Below, in pieces: positions 13,382 to 25,515 of a stretch of 64,000 nt of DNA. Position numbers and translations under genes: made by a program. Below the pieces are notes generated by a model, which saw only the letters and a list, made by a program, of their open reading frames with translations, did no database searches and had not been told where the DNA came from. The stretch spans positions 43,052,223 to 43,116,222 of the forward strand of contig CM055095.1 in assembly GCA_029204225.1 (NCBI GenBank). The letters run 5' to 3'. Origin of the DNA: Diphasiastrum complanatum. Taxonomy: Eukaryota; Streptophyta; Lycopodiopsida; Lycopodiales; Lycopodiaceae. Numbering within the stretch: position 1 is the stretch's first letter; each line of letters opens with the position of its first letter.

Positions 13382-14253
13382 TTACAATGTGCAAAGTTGT
13401 CGTTTCCTTGACAATTGTCGCCACACCATCTTCAATGTATTTTTCTCTATTTTTTTACCAAAATATAATTGGCCCTCCAAGATTTTTTTGCATACCTTGT
13501 TACAAATTGGGTTCGGCAAGTACCACGACGATCTGAAAAATCTGATAGTGAGTGGAATGGTCTTTTGACGTTGAGGTGCAAACTCTGACTCATCATATGG
13601 AAGAGACCTGACCATATAACGCTTCACAATTTCCAACAAGTTATCAAACGAGGCATCCAAACGCAAGAAGATTATGGTATACTCCTCAAATGTTTGATAC
13701 AAAGTCTTCAAGGGAAACCTTCCCTTCAACGTTCCAACGAGCTGACTACCGAGAATGCCTAACAATCCCTGATAAAATTGGGCCATTCATTTACTCGTCT
13801 TTTAATCTAGCTTCACCCCTTTGATGTACCATGGCCTGTCCAACAAGATCCAAAGCTCTCGTGCACGTTGCATTATTTCTGTCAGGTTGCTCCTCTTATG
13901 TTTGCTCTCTGGTTCACAATTCAACTTGTTGGACTCCAATATGTAGCGGAGTGTGCTTTTACATATACAAATATACAAATACACATATGCAAACAGCCGT
14001 ATATTTGGCTATAAAGTTTATCGACTCGCACTATAGTCAATGCTATTTTGGTACAGACACAACAAAAATGCTGACCATCAATAGATTCAAAAGAACAATG
14101 AGATAAGAATCTAATTTTACATAGCCCATCCAATCTAGAACCCTCATTGGTGTCCTTCTCTTTTGGATACATCTCTAAATACAATTGTATTGCTTCCACC
14201 ATATCCATACCTCCAAATCTCATGTCAGTCACATCAATCCAAGTTGGCTCCAT
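13382..14253 (-). pseudogene. Decayed ORF series of unknown origin, part 2
   Basis: Minus-strand frames at 14253-13921, 13984-13802 and 13786-13382 follow one another with stops and frame changes. The text looks coding: MEPTWIDVTDMRFGGMDMVE, then MAQFYQGLLGILGSQLVGTL. It appears to continue part 1. A short tract near 13940-13990 encodes an unlikely Ile/Cys/Tyr run and may be intron or insertion. No family recognised. Confidence 0.3.
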
Positions 14254-14933
14254 TGAACGTCTTCTAAGGCTTGTCCAATTGGCTTGGCTATCCTTCGAAC
14301 AACATTAATTTCATCTTCAGGGTGGCGTTGCTTTGAAGCAACTTTTTATCGTGCTTGTTTTCTACCTCCAGATGGAGTTGGAGCTGAGGATGTTGTCGGT
14401 TGTGTCTCAGAAAATAATACGAATTCTGTTCATGCCAGCTCGCTAACTACAGCCATGGCAATTTCAGTTGTCTCCATCATTGTTTCTTCACGTTCTCGTA
14501 TCATTTCATGCAAGTTATACAGTGCAATCATCCCATTGAGTAAATTCCCATGATATCTATATAATGCACCAATTGAGTCATGAATTTCAGGTGCCTCAGT
14601 ATAATGAACTGTATCTGGACAAAATACAACAAAATGGCGTTCTTCACCATTAGAACCCCAGGTCATAAATTCAACCCTTTCAATCACAATCGTTTCCGGC
14701 ATTATAATTGCTCGGACCACACCTATAGTTTGAACATCTTTCATCGAGAAACCAGACTCACCAACAAATACCTTGGAAACAACAACAAAGACTTTCATGT
14801 ACTGCCCACTGGGACTAGGCTTCTGAACAATTTTCCATGCCTTTGTAAAAAGAATTGGATTCACATCACCAACAGGCATGAGGACCGTTTCTTTTGCTGT
14901 GTAGAATGCCTGCACACGTTCATTAATAAACAA
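14254..14933 (-). pseudogene. Decayed ORF series of unknown origin, part 1
   Basis: A clean 167-codon frame (14933-14430) starts MFINERVQAFYTAKET and has ordinary amino-acid composition. Past its stop the same frame continues to read like protein (SETQPTTSSAPTPSGGRKQA, then a Lys/Arg-rich stretch), interrupted by two stops. It looks like an old gene or transposon ORF that decayed together with part 2. The basic, Ser/Pro-rich linker resembles that of DNA-binding proteins, but I make no function call. Confidence 0.35.
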
Positions 14934-15005
14934 TATTAGTATGAGAAGATGACAATACCAAGTTTTAAATATATGATGATATATATCTACTCAAAAAACA
15001 AATCA

Positions 15006-15059
15006 AGAGCCCACCCGTGACACCCTCACCTTTGTTTTTTTTTTAGTGAAAAGAAAACA

Positions 15060-15116
<57 letters not shown>

Positions 15117-15174
15117 CATATATATGTATACATATATGTATACATATATATGTGTATATATGTGTGTATATATA

Positions 15175-15230
<56 letters not shown>

Positions 15231-15328
15231 TACATATACGTATATATATATACGTATATGTATATATGTATATATATATATATACGTTATATGTATATAT
15301 GTGTATATATATATATACGTATATGTAT

Positions 15329-15367
<39 letters not shown>

Positions 15368-15391
15368 CGTATATGTATATATGTGTATATA

Positions 15392-15432
<41 letters not shown>

Positions 15433-15575
15433 TAAAAATAACAAATCTAAGGAGCCTCCCCGTCGCGGCAGGTGGGCTCCTCTTCTTTTTCTCTTGTTAA
15501 AATATATATCTATCTCATATATATATATATATATATATATATCTCCAGGCAAGTTTAAAAGTTTAAAAAAATTTA
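15006..15575. repeat. Compound (TA)n/(TG)n/(TATG)n microsatellite with GC-rich flanks
   Basis: A 380-bp tract of TG, TA and TATACG-like repeats (15060-15430) lies between GAGCCCACCCG at 15008 and CCCCGTCGCGGCAGGTGGGC near 15459-15478. A second (TA)n is at 15518-15541. The flanking GC-rich motifs are inverted relative to each other and belong to the motif family seen at 16.5-18.1 kb. Long open frames here are only Tyr-Ile or Cys-Val repeats and are not genes. Confidence 0.75.
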
Positions 15576-16190
15576 CCATTTGTCAAAAACGTGAAAATCA
15601 AGAAAGTTGCAAGATTTTTTAAATCTACAATCCAAAGCAATGTGAATTTTTTTGGTAAGTGAGAGAGTTATCATATAGATATGGGCTGTGTTAAAAACTA
15701 ACAATATGCTATGGGATTATGTGAAAAATCCACATGTCGTCGTTACATATCAGCATATTTCTTCTATACATTTCTGGTTTTTGGTATTTTGGTAGCCGCC
15801 CACTAATTCCATTCCCGCCGTAGGCTTAGTTGAGAAAGATTCAGAGACAACTACTACAATCTAAAAACGTGAACAAACCAAAATAAACAGTGTGTATATA
15901 GAGACTTGCCATGTCATCAATCCAAGACAGATGCATAAACAAAACAGATTAATGACATGGAAGAGACAAAATACAAAATAGATCTTTGTCACTAGGATTG
16001 ATGAGCTGTTTCACGAAATATAAACATGGATTGCTGACTTGTAACACCAGGGAGTCAAAACAAAACGATTTTACAAGGATTGATGACCTGGACAAAGGCC
16101 ATTTAAACTCTATAAAATGAGGTTCAACTCGAGTTTCGTTTCTTAGAATAAAATTTTAGAACCACCTTCCGGAAGCTCAAAATGCTCACT
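15576..16190. other. Spacer, nothing recognised
   Basis: AT-rich DNA with no reading frame of note. Confidence 0.35.
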
Positions 16191-16853
<663 letters not shown>

Positions 16854-16900
16854 ATATAAATCTTATATCTTATATATATATATATATATATATAGGTAAT

Positions 16901-17806
16901 GAGACAGCCCACCCGCCACGGCGGGGGGCCTTGGCATTTTGCGAGTTTTACGAGTTTCTTTCTTGCCATCATTCAACAAAAAGATAGCACATGGTGTGCT
17001 ACCCTTTTTATGCTACTACTTCGATGTTTATTGTTAAGAATGTGTTTTGGTACATACTTAAAGATCCCACCAAGTAAAAAAAGTTTTCAAATTAAATTGA
17101 ATTTTTGCAGCCAACCCAGATAGCTCGTCGGCATCCTATCTGGGTTGGCTGCAAAAAAAATTTCTCATTTCATATAGCACGCCGGTGTGCTATCTTGGTT
17201 GGTTGCAAAAAAAATTTCTCATTTCATACAGCACGTCGGCGTGGTATCTTTATATGCTGTAAAAAAAAAAATTAGTTGTTTTACTTAGCACGTCGGCTTA
17301 TTATGTTGGGAGATTTAAATAAATATTCTGAAATAATGTTTTTACTCAAAATTTGGTTCTCAAATGTGTCAAAATAGCTTTTCTATTTTATAATTTACTT
17401 GGCTAGCACACCAGCATGCTAGCCGAATCAGCTCCAAAAAGAAATCTATTTTTTCAAAAAGTTCTTCAAAAAAACTGCACGTTTTTTAAATAAAAAATTT
17501 GCAGGCTAGCACATCGGCATGCTAACTTTTACAGCTTGAAGGACAGTTTTTTTTAAATGAAAGTGAACTTGTATTTATAGAAAAACAAAGTATTTTGTGA
17601 TGGACCTATCTAGAATTTGATGGATAGTCACATTTTTAAGGATGCATCAAACAATCATTCTTATTTTTAAAAAATCATGTAGTGGCATAGAAAGAACAGC
17701 ACACCATGTGCTATCATTTTGTTGGAGCATAAACTCGCAATAAATTTACTCGCGGAATGTCAAAACATTGTGGCAGGTGGGATGTCTCCTTTTTTTTTTT
17801 AAGAAT

Positions 17807-17862
<56 letters not shown>

Positions 17863-18078
17863 AAAATTTTATACATATTTTTTTTTATATATATATAGAT
17901 ACATTTTTAAGGATGCATCAAACAATCATTCTTGTTTTTTAAAAATCATGTAGTGGCATAGAAAGAGTAGCACACCATGTGCTATCATTTTGTTGAAGCA
18001 TGTCATGAAATAAATTCGCAAAACTTGCAATAAATTTAATTGTAGAATGTCAAAACATCGTGGTGGGTGGGCTGTCTC
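16901..18078. mobile_element. 1.18-kb element with about 110-bp terminal inverted repeats
   Basis: The left end (16901: GAGACAGCCCACCCGCC) and right end (GGTGGGTGGGCTGTCTC at 18062-18078) are inverted copies. Homology extends inward to AGCACATGGTGTGCT at about 16987 and AGCACACCATGTGCT at about 17970. Both ends sit beside (TA)n. There is no transposase frame, so it would be non-autonomous. Inside are about six copies of a TAGCACGTCGGCGTGCTA-like palindrome (about 17121, 17177, 17228, 17285, 17403, 17506), which could be protein-binding sites. Superfamily not assigned. Confidence 0.55.
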
Positions 18079-18132
18079 TTTTTTTTTTAATGAATCTTAT
18101 ATATACATGCCCAATCTTATATATATCATATA

Positions 18133-18180
<48 letters not shown>
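17630..18180. repeat. Tandem duplication of 271 bp
   Basis: 17630-17900 and 17901-18180 both start ACATTTTTAAGGATGCATCA and run through the GC-rich motif, a poly(T) run and a (TA)n tract. The right end of the inverted-repeat element is therefore present twice. Confidence 0.85.
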
Positions 18181-18182
<2 letters not shown>

Positions 18183-18284
18183 TAAAGTGTGTCTGTCATT
18201 AACAGGCAATGGAGGCCAATCTAGGTGGCAGCCGATGATTTGGATGATGGTCGATCTCGCACATCTCGCATCTCAAATATCTAG

Positions 18285-18865
18285 CATTTGAGTCTTTAGA
18301 AAATTCGAGACTTTCAAAAAACTCGAGTCTTTGGAAAAATTCTAGTCTTTGAAAAAAATCGAGGACTCTTAGGAAAAAAATCAAATCTTCAAAAAAATTC
18401 AAGTCTTCTGAAAAATTCGAGTCTTTTGAAAAGTTTGACTTGACAGTACAAAGGGTCCTTCGATCCTTTGGAAAATTTGAGTTGACAATTTGATTCTTTG
18501 GAAAAATCCGAGTCTTTGGAAAAATTTGATCCATTGGAAAAATTCGAGTCTTTCTAAAAATATGAGTCGTCCAAAAAATTTGAGTCATCGAAAAAATTTG
18601 AGTCATCGAAAAAAATCGAGTCGTTCAAAAAAATTCGAGTCGTTCGAAAAAATTCAAGTCTTTGGAAAAAAATTGAGTCTTCAGAAAAATTCGAGTCTTT
18701 CGAAAAAATTCGAGTCTTCAAAAAAATTCGAGTCTTTTGGAAAAATTTGAGTCTTCGGAAAAAGTCGAGCCTTTGGAAGAAGTTGTCTTCCAAGAAATTT
18801 GAGTCTTCAGAGAAATTCGAAACTTCTGAAAAATTCGAGTCTTATGAAATTCGAGCCAAAATTTG
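18285..18865. repeat. 18-19 bp minisatellite
   Basis: About 30 degenerate copies of GAAAAATTCGAGTCTTTG. Because the unit is near 18 bp, long frames appear on both strands with repeats such as FFQRLEFFQRLEF. I regard these as by-products and not genes. Confidence 0.8.
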
Positions 18866-19997
18866 ATTGGCCAATTTTTCTTTTTTTTTTGGAGGGAGAG
18901 ATGTTTTGTGTGGATCGGAGAGAGGGGAGGGGAGGGGACGAGTGGAGTGTGAGTATATTTGCTGATGGCATTTTTTTTGGGCGGGCCAGCAAGGGAAGGT
19001 TGAATACATAGGGTGGGTGGAGTGAGGGTATGCCCGTCGTTTTGCCTGTCGTTTACGGATGGCCCCGACAATTTGGGTGGCGGCTTGTGGTCGAGACATG
19101 TGGATGATGCTCATTGTAGACGATTGATGATCTACTTAGCCATCCGCCCCCTCCCCGTGGTCTATGGCACAACATTCTTTCTATTTTCTAAACCATGCAG
19201 GCTTGGGGTTTTGCCACGTGGCAAGCCACATAGGCCTATCATAGGCTTTGTGTAGTAGGCTTTGGTGTTATAATGATCGCTAGAGATAGACAGCTGTATT
19301 ACTCAGTAAAAAAATAATAATGATAAAATTGAATAATGACATGTATTCTCTCCTAGATTCCGATGTTATATTAAAGAACTAAGCTCCCACCCTTTGGTTT
19401 TGTTAATGTTTCCTTATTATCATGTTTATAAAGATGGGCTTGCTATCTCGAATAGTGACCACCATCTTGTCACAAACAATAGTAGCTCTTGTTATTTACA
19501 GGAATTTGATTGATATTGTTGTTTTACATGCTCTTGCATCTACTTATTTATATGTCTAACCACCCAACACTTGAATTAGCACTTGAATAGGTCAAAATCT
19601 TATATAATGTGTTTGAGGTTTGAGAATGATATGATACCTATGATTGAATTGAAATTAAAAACATTGCACCCGAATATTTGAACAAAGAAATCTTATCTCA
19701 TATTCTCAACATCTAAAGAAAGTTAACACCTTGGCTTGCAATATAGTGCTTCCAGCTTTGGCTTATGATAGTGAATTGTCTTCACTAAAGTGTGGATCTT
19801 ATGTGTGAGTGATGGCTATTTACATGAAGTGCAAGTACAAATCTTGCCATACCAAAACTTGGCATACAAAAAAATCCTCAGGAAATAAAACGATTTGAAC
19901 ATCAAAATGGCAGGAGTTATACTAACAGTTGCAAAAACCTTAGATAGATACAAAAATAACGACAAGAAAGAAACACAAAACATACAAAAAAAAAGTC
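18866..19997. other. Spacer, nothing firmly recognised
   Basis: A G-rich patch (about 18920-19100) gives small overlapping frames on both strands. The rest is AT-rich with no supported gene. Confidence 0.3.
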
Positions 19998-20272
19998 AAG
20001 GTCTAGGGGCTAAGGGCTAAGGGCGAAGGGCTAGGTTTAAGGACCAAAGTGTTAAGGGTTAAGGGGTAAGGGCTGAGGGCCAAGGGCTAAGGGTTAAGGG
20101 CCAAGTGCTAAGGCTAAGGGCCTAGGGCCAAGGGTCAAGGGCTAAAAGTTAAGGGCAAAGTGCTAAGGCTAAGGGTCGAGGGTTAAGAGCCTAGGGGCAA
20201 GGGCCAAGTGCCAACGGCTAACGGTTATGGGCTAAGGGCCACTAGCTAAGGGCCAAGAGCTAAGGGCTAAGG
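19998..20272. repeat. Telomere-like 7-bp degenerate array
   Basis: About 275 bp built on GGGCTAA with variants GGGTTAA, GGGCCAA and GGGCGAA. It has the 7-bp period and G3 run of the plant telomere repeat (GGGTTTA) but a different base pattern. It is strand-asymmetric, with G on the plus strand. Confidence 0.75.
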
Positions 20273-20398
20273 TTTCATAATTTTGTTACAGCCTCATAAT
20301 TTTACTAATTATACTTTTATTGCAGTTTCATAATTTTGCTAATTATACCTTCAATAGCATTGCAAATCCTAACATAAAGTGTACTTTTTTTTTTCCAG

Positions 20399-20870
20399 GG
20401 TCACTACTGTAACATGGACTGCTCAAGAGAAGATGTTCAGTTGCTTTATTTTTTCGAGAATAAGTGGTTGCATTTGGAAATGTCTTAACTGCTGAATCAA
20501 ATGGAACATGTTTCTTCAGAGAAGTTGGTACGAATACTAATTTCAAAGAGGCTTAAAATGGATTGTTCTTTGCCATACCCTCACGATGATTTTGATCGCC
20601 TAGGAGACATTTACGGCTCTCGTTCTTGCCAACTGTTCATTATTATACAACATTGATGATATTGTCGATTGTATGGATTTTGAAGGGATAGCAGTTTTCA
20701 CTGCTAAATTTAAAGGCATCCCAGTGAAAAAAAACTTGTTTGTTATTGTGAAGTTGACTTCAATTACAATAGAAGGAAATATTGTGAATGTCATGACGAA
20801 AACTCTTTCTACATGCAAAATCAAACACTGATTTGGTGTTTGTCAAAATTGTCTTTGCACTCTAAAAAGA
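20399..20870 (+). pseudogene. Decayed acyl-CoA thioesterase-like (hotdog) exon
   Basis: A T-rich tract ending CCAG at 20398 looks like a 3' splice site. Downstream, pieces in different frames resemble the plant ACOT13-like thioesterase order. One piece has KMDCSLPYPHDDFDRLGDIY, like the CS-VP-L-D--G segment. The next has IDDIVDCM, then FTAKFKGIPVKKNLFVIV and LTSITIEGNIVNVMTKTL, like the hotdog helix and strands. A short shifted piece (TDLVFVKIVFAL) matches the following strand. Intact family members hydrolyse acyl-CoA. Here several frameshifts and stops rule out function. The call rests on remembered family pattern, not on a search. Confidence 0.4.
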
Positions 20871-21313
20871 GAAAATATGTATCATTTACTGAACCATTAA
20901 GTGAGTGCTTTACGTATTATTCAAAACGTTCAATTATGAACAACATCAAAAAAATGTTCCATCCTCGTGGTTCAAAAAGAGGTAGCATCCAAAAAATGTC
21001 GACAAGATCAATAGATGCTGAAAACAAATCCACAAGATCAAGTAACTATAACTCGGATATCTTGACAGGAATCGAAGATATTTCTCATGGTCGTAATATG
21101 TCAAGATCAATTAACTATAACTCATATATCTTAACAAGAATTTAAGATATTTCTCATGATCGTAATATGTCAAGAACAAATAACTATAACTCGGATATCT
21201 TGACAGGAATTGTAGATATTTCTCATGATCGTAATATGTCAAGATCAAGTAACTATAACTTGGATATCTTGATAGGAATCAAAGATATTGTCAAAAATAG
21301 GCTTGGAAAGTAA
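20813..21313 (+). pseudogene. ORF with four 23-residue repeats
   Basis: The frame starts MQNQTLIWCLSK. It overlaps the thioesterase-like region in another frame and enters a 69-bp tandem repeat from about 21020 to 21296. Each unit encodes a 23-residue repeat of the type SNYNSDILTGIEDIS-HGRNMS. The second unit has a stop (GAA to TAA at about 21143). Beyond it the frame stays open through the fourth unit to a TAA at 21311-21313. The repeat unit is a multiple of three, so it keeps frame. Function unknown. Confidence 0.45.
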
Positions 21314-21319
21314 AAACAA

Positions 21320-21925
21320 AATTTTTCCTACTTCAAGTGCATGACTACGCCTATCAATATTGAACAAAACATTAGTGATGGAAATTACGTTCAATCTTTA
21401 GCAACTAGCCTTGAAATCGTTAGAAACTACGTGATTACGTAGCCAAACATAAAACATTGAATTCTCAGATAATTTCTATCAGTTACAAAACATTACATAG
21501 ATGCATACATTCTGATACATACTGAGCGTCATAAGAAATTTGATTGATTTCGTAAGAAAATAAATCAGATGCAAATGAGCACAAGTAATAGTGGATCGAA
21601 ACCGTGCACTCTAAGCTATCTCTGAGTAACTAAGAATAAGTCTGAAATAAGCAACTCTGCTAACAAGTAGTAGCGCAATAGCAATTCTAAAATAAACTCT
21701 AAAGACTAAAATAGAATGCTCAAGAGAGTTCAAGCTTGGAAGCTTGATAGAGAGCTAACTACAATACTTCTGATCGTGATAATGATCTTCTTGACAAAAG
21801 CGCTAGAAGCGTTGTGTATAACATCCTCTTCCTGATCTGATTATTGTGGAAATATGAATAGCTATTTATACTAAGCAATTAGGTCATCAAATGCAACTGT
21901 CAGTTGGCATTCACTTTGCATAAGG
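21320..21925 (-). repeat. Diverged LTR relic of copia family B
   Basis: Matches 27965-28550 of the family-B LTR in the same orientation with many changes. Shared landmarks are GCATGACTACGCCTATCAAT, GATTACGTAGCC and CTCTAAGCTAT. Both ends are ragged. Confidence 0.75.
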
Positions 21926-22209
21926 GAACGTAAACTATCATCAGAAAAAATGACAGTGCAAAAAGACGATAGTGTCAGCTTTTTGTGAGAAATGCGACAA
22001 TGTTGCAAAATCTCATTTTTTTAATATTTGGGGTAGCCCCACGCTTTGCCAAAGTCATTTTCTTAATATTTGAGTCACTTTGAAAAATTCAAAAAATGTG
22101 ACTAAATTTTTACACGCAATTCTTGGCAGACAAAAAATATGAAAAAGATGACACTACATTATATCAGATTTGACGTAGCTAGGTGACTATAAGAAGGATT
22201 ATCCTATAC
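21926..22209. other. Spacer
   Basis: AT-rich junction between the LTR relic and the gypsy fragment. Nothing recognised. Confidence 0.3.
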
Positions 22210-23606
22210 GATTTGCAAGAGACAGCTTACAGATCCAAAAAAAAAAGTTGGCCCAGCAACAAGCTGATCACTTGGAAGACTACATCAGCTCCCTACAAAA
22301 CTCCCTGACATCCGCACATGATCAGGTGGATAAGACCATGCAAGATGCAAAGCAACAGGTGCAACTGCTGAAGGGTCAATTATAGATGGCCAAACAAGAT
22401 CGCATGAGGCTTCAAGTGAATTGGATGTGACCACTCTTGAACGCGATATGTATCTTCAAACACAAATACCAGATCATCTGGTCACACCGACGGAGATTGC
22501 GTATTTGTTCAAGAAAGTGGAGACATACAAAGTGGCCCTTTAGGGATTTCAAGGCCGCTTTGACAGGTTCAAAGGAGTAACTTCAACCGAGTTGGCAAAG
22601 GCTAAGGAGACCATCACCTCCTATGAAAAAGCAGCCACTCAAGTGTTGGAAGCCGGACCACAAATCCCCGTACCGGTCATACCGCAATTCTCCCCTCCGC
22701 GCCAAGAAGCTATACCAATGGATACAGGGGTAGATTCGAGCAAGGACCAGGGGGAGCTCCAGATATAGCCGAACAACCGCCAATCTTACCGTCAATACAA
22801 GCAGGTCCATCCTCATCAAGGACCACACCTATATTCAGAAGTCCCATCAATGTCGAGGATCAGATCCAGACCTTCTTAAAGCAACATCCGCACGAGTCCT
22901 CGTGTGGTGGATGGGTTCTGAAGTTTAACACCTCTGAGATAGAGGCTGACAAAGAGTTGGATAAAATACCTGTATTGGGACAGCAGCCAACATGGAGAAT
23001 CACTATTTTTGAAAAAACTCCAGAATCTATTAGGAGTTAACGTCACCAGCCCTCGCCAATTGCAGGTAGATCCCTATTACGTGCCAATGCCACGAAGAAA
23101 TATATGGAAAGATTTGGGGTTGGCTATGGACAAGATCACCATCCATAATCTCCAATTGGCCAATCATCCATCAGTCCTACAACTGGACAATCTCAATGGA
23201 TTTCCACCATGCCTTACAAGCCTATCAAAGAGAATATGTCCACTCTCCAGATCCAATGGTGCGACAATCGGCAGTGTTTGCTAAAGATCTAACTCTGTTG
23301 GCGTCAGTGGCAACCAGATGGGACGATTGTCTCCCTCCTCTGGCATTCGATCCAAATAAGTCGATGGCCTCAGAGCAAATCAAAGATCAACTGCCGATTG
23401 CTCATTTATATTTCCGTGCGGCAATGATGGGAGGCTCTTGGGAATCAGGCTTCACATCATGGACAACCTCCAAGTGGATTTTCGGAGCCCACCATTGTTT
23501 TCTGCCACACAATTTGGATTTTAATATTGCACGCCTTGACTTTATGGAGAAGGTGCAATACCATTTAATCGAGATTCAGTGCAAAGCCAATAAAAGTCCC
23601 CCATAA
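22210..23606 (+). pseudogene. Second Ty3/gypsy extra ORF, decayed
   Basis: A coiled-coil-like stretch comes first (QQQADHLEDYISSLQNSL, then KTMQDAKQQVQLLKGQL). Later pieces follow in changing frames, including 23009-23284 and an open 23196-23606 frame (MDFHHALQAYQREYVHSP). It lies directly before a polypurine tract and an LTR start, the same place as the extra ORF at 10575-12751, with a similar coiled-coil plus linker plan. I therefore read it as a cousin of that ORF. Role unknown. Confidence 0.5.
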
Positions 23607-23639
23607 CTGCATATTGCAGGTGTCATGGGACCGCCACCA

Positions 23640-24370
23640 GGTTTGGTGGGGGATACTGTTGGAGGGTTTGCGGATCCCAAGGCAACCCTAACCCTAGTTA
23701 ATAAGTGAGAGGGATTTGGCACCCTATGTGTGTAAGTCCAACCCGATGATCACATAGTTATTTTATTGATTAGTTAAAAGTCAATAAAAGCAATTTAGGC
23801 CTTTTTGCGGGACTTTTAATGTCGCAGGGCCTAAATGTCAAGTTAGTGAATAAAGTTGGGTTTCCCTCCAATTTTGATGGTTCTCACACTTTTTTAAGTT
23901 TGAATAAAAAGAGAGGCAAGACTGGAGCAATAAGATTCAGAGGTCAGGGTCCTCCTCTCTACTGTAAGAAGGGACCAACTCGAGTTGCTCCTCATGTTCA
24001 TTTCCTCATTTCAATTAAGCAGATTGGTTCTCTTCAGAAATGGATTGATGAATGTCCTTGCTCTTCTTCTTTCCTTCTCCATATCTCATGCTTTCTTTGG
24101 ATTTTGCTAATTATTGGATCTGAATGTTATTGGGATTGAGTGTTATTATACTTTTTATGAGAGAGAAAGAGAGAGAGAGAAAGAGTAAGCTATCTTTGTT
24201 GTGGATTGTAGTGTTAATGGATCTTAGTGTTAATGAGTAGGGTTAATGGATGTAGAGTTAGATTTAGATCTTCCATTCATGCTAAAATCTAAACTAAACT
24301 ATCGCTCTCATGGGAACGAACCTATGCGTGACAACTAACTCTGTCTCTATGATGCTAGATTGACTAGATC
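23640..24370 (+). repeat. Polypurine tract and 3' LTR of a Ty3/gypsy element
   Basis: GGTTTGGTGGGGGATAC at 23640-23656 is a polypurine tract, followed at 23657 by TGTTGGAGGG, a typical LTR start. The LTR's right edge is not visible; it appears cut off before the copia fragment at about 24394. Inside is a GA-rich run near 24163-24185. Confidence 0.6.
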
Positions 24371-24393
24371 TTGGATTTAGGTTAGGCAAGGAG

Positions 24394-25123
24394 AGAAACC
24401 CACTACAATCTTCCATCCCCTGATAGTAGCTAAAGCAATGATAGTATGAATAGTAGTTATTCTAGCTGTGGGAGCAAAGGTTTCCTGAAAATCAAAACCT
24501 TCAACTTGTGAAAATCCTTGCGCAACAAGCCTAGATTTATACCTCTCAAGAGTGCCATCAGATTTGTACTTAAATCTCCAAATCCACTTGTTGCCAACAA
24601 TTTTTCTATTATGAGGCCGGTCCACAAGCTCCCAAGTATGATTTTTGATAATGCTATCATACTCAACTTGCATGGACTCCTTCCATTCTGGACTAGCCAT
24701 AGTCTCATGTACTTTTGTTGGCTCATGTATCTTCGTAATTTCATCCATTAGTGCCAAGTTCACGACATGTCCAGATGCCCTCAATTGCTCCTCTATTCTC
24801 TTTGACCTTCGGGGCCCATCTGTTGGTGATTCAGGTATCGTGAGAATGTAATTCCCTTCGTCAAAGAGCCATCTAGCCCACAATGGAGGTGGCTTTCCTT
24901 ACGGTGCTGTGACACACTTGTTATCTATTTTCTCCTCCTCAATCTTTGAGGTATCCTCCTCCTTCAAAGGAATACTAGCCATTGGGTAAGGCACCTGGTG
25001 AGCTATTTTTTTGTTTGATGATAAAGTGGCATGACTATCTCCTGCCACTGAATGTGGTTCATCTACATCAACACTTTCTTCCTTTGGCCATTCTTCATCG
25101 AAACATGGCATTCTCATCGGCAA
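24394..25123 (-). pseudogene. Ty1/copia fragment: linker and start of reverse transcriptase
   Basis: Minus-strand frames read SKRIEEQLRA, then SPEWKESMQVEYDSIIKNHT, WELVDRP, GNKWIWRFKYKSDGTLERYK, SRLVAQGFSQ and ETFAPTARITTI. This is the N-terminal block of copia RT, preceded by an acidic linker that starts near 25123. The YVDD catalytic block and everything downstream are missing. One frame break lies near 24890. Confidence 0.85.
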
Positions 25124-25372
25124 TTTCCTAGATTACTTGAAGCCAACTTTATTTACTAAATTGAACATCCGGAATGGGTTTCTCCAATTGTCATCGTTCC
25201 TAATAAGAATGGGAAGATGCAAATTTGTGTGAATCTCAAGGCTTTGAACAAAGTGACATGAAAGGATCACTTTTCGTTACCCTTTACTGAAAGCATATTG
25301 GATCCTCTTGCTGGAGCAGAAGCCTACAATTTTTTGAATGGATTTAGTGGTTACTATCAAGTCAAGGTCATG
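25124..25372 (+). pseudogene. Ty3/gypsy reverse transcriptase fragment
   Basis: Reads HPEWVSPIVIVPNKNGKMQI, CVNLKALNKVT, then a stop, then LPFTESILDPLAGAEAYNFL and NGFSGYYQVKV. These are RT motifs 1-3 of plant Ty3/gypsy elements. It is only about 80 residues long and lacks the YxDD motif. Confidence 0.85.
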
Positions 25373-25515
25373 TGAAAGATTCAACTAGTTTGATCATATT
25401 TGCTACATTTCCATATTTAGCAAATTGAGGCCAACTTTGTTTTAGACTTTGAGTTTGACTTTTCAAAGTTCATTAGTCTAAACTTCATTTGACACTTTTT
25501 GAAAGTGTGGGAAAG
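25373..25515. repeat. Dispersed repeat, partner of 9081-9235
   Basis: Inverted relative to the other copy. Here it joins the gypsy RT fragment to the Gag end of copia H. Confidence 0.75.

Noticed and set aside
18199-18793. Frames across the 18-bp minisatellite
   Set aside because: By-product of an array period close to a multiple of three.
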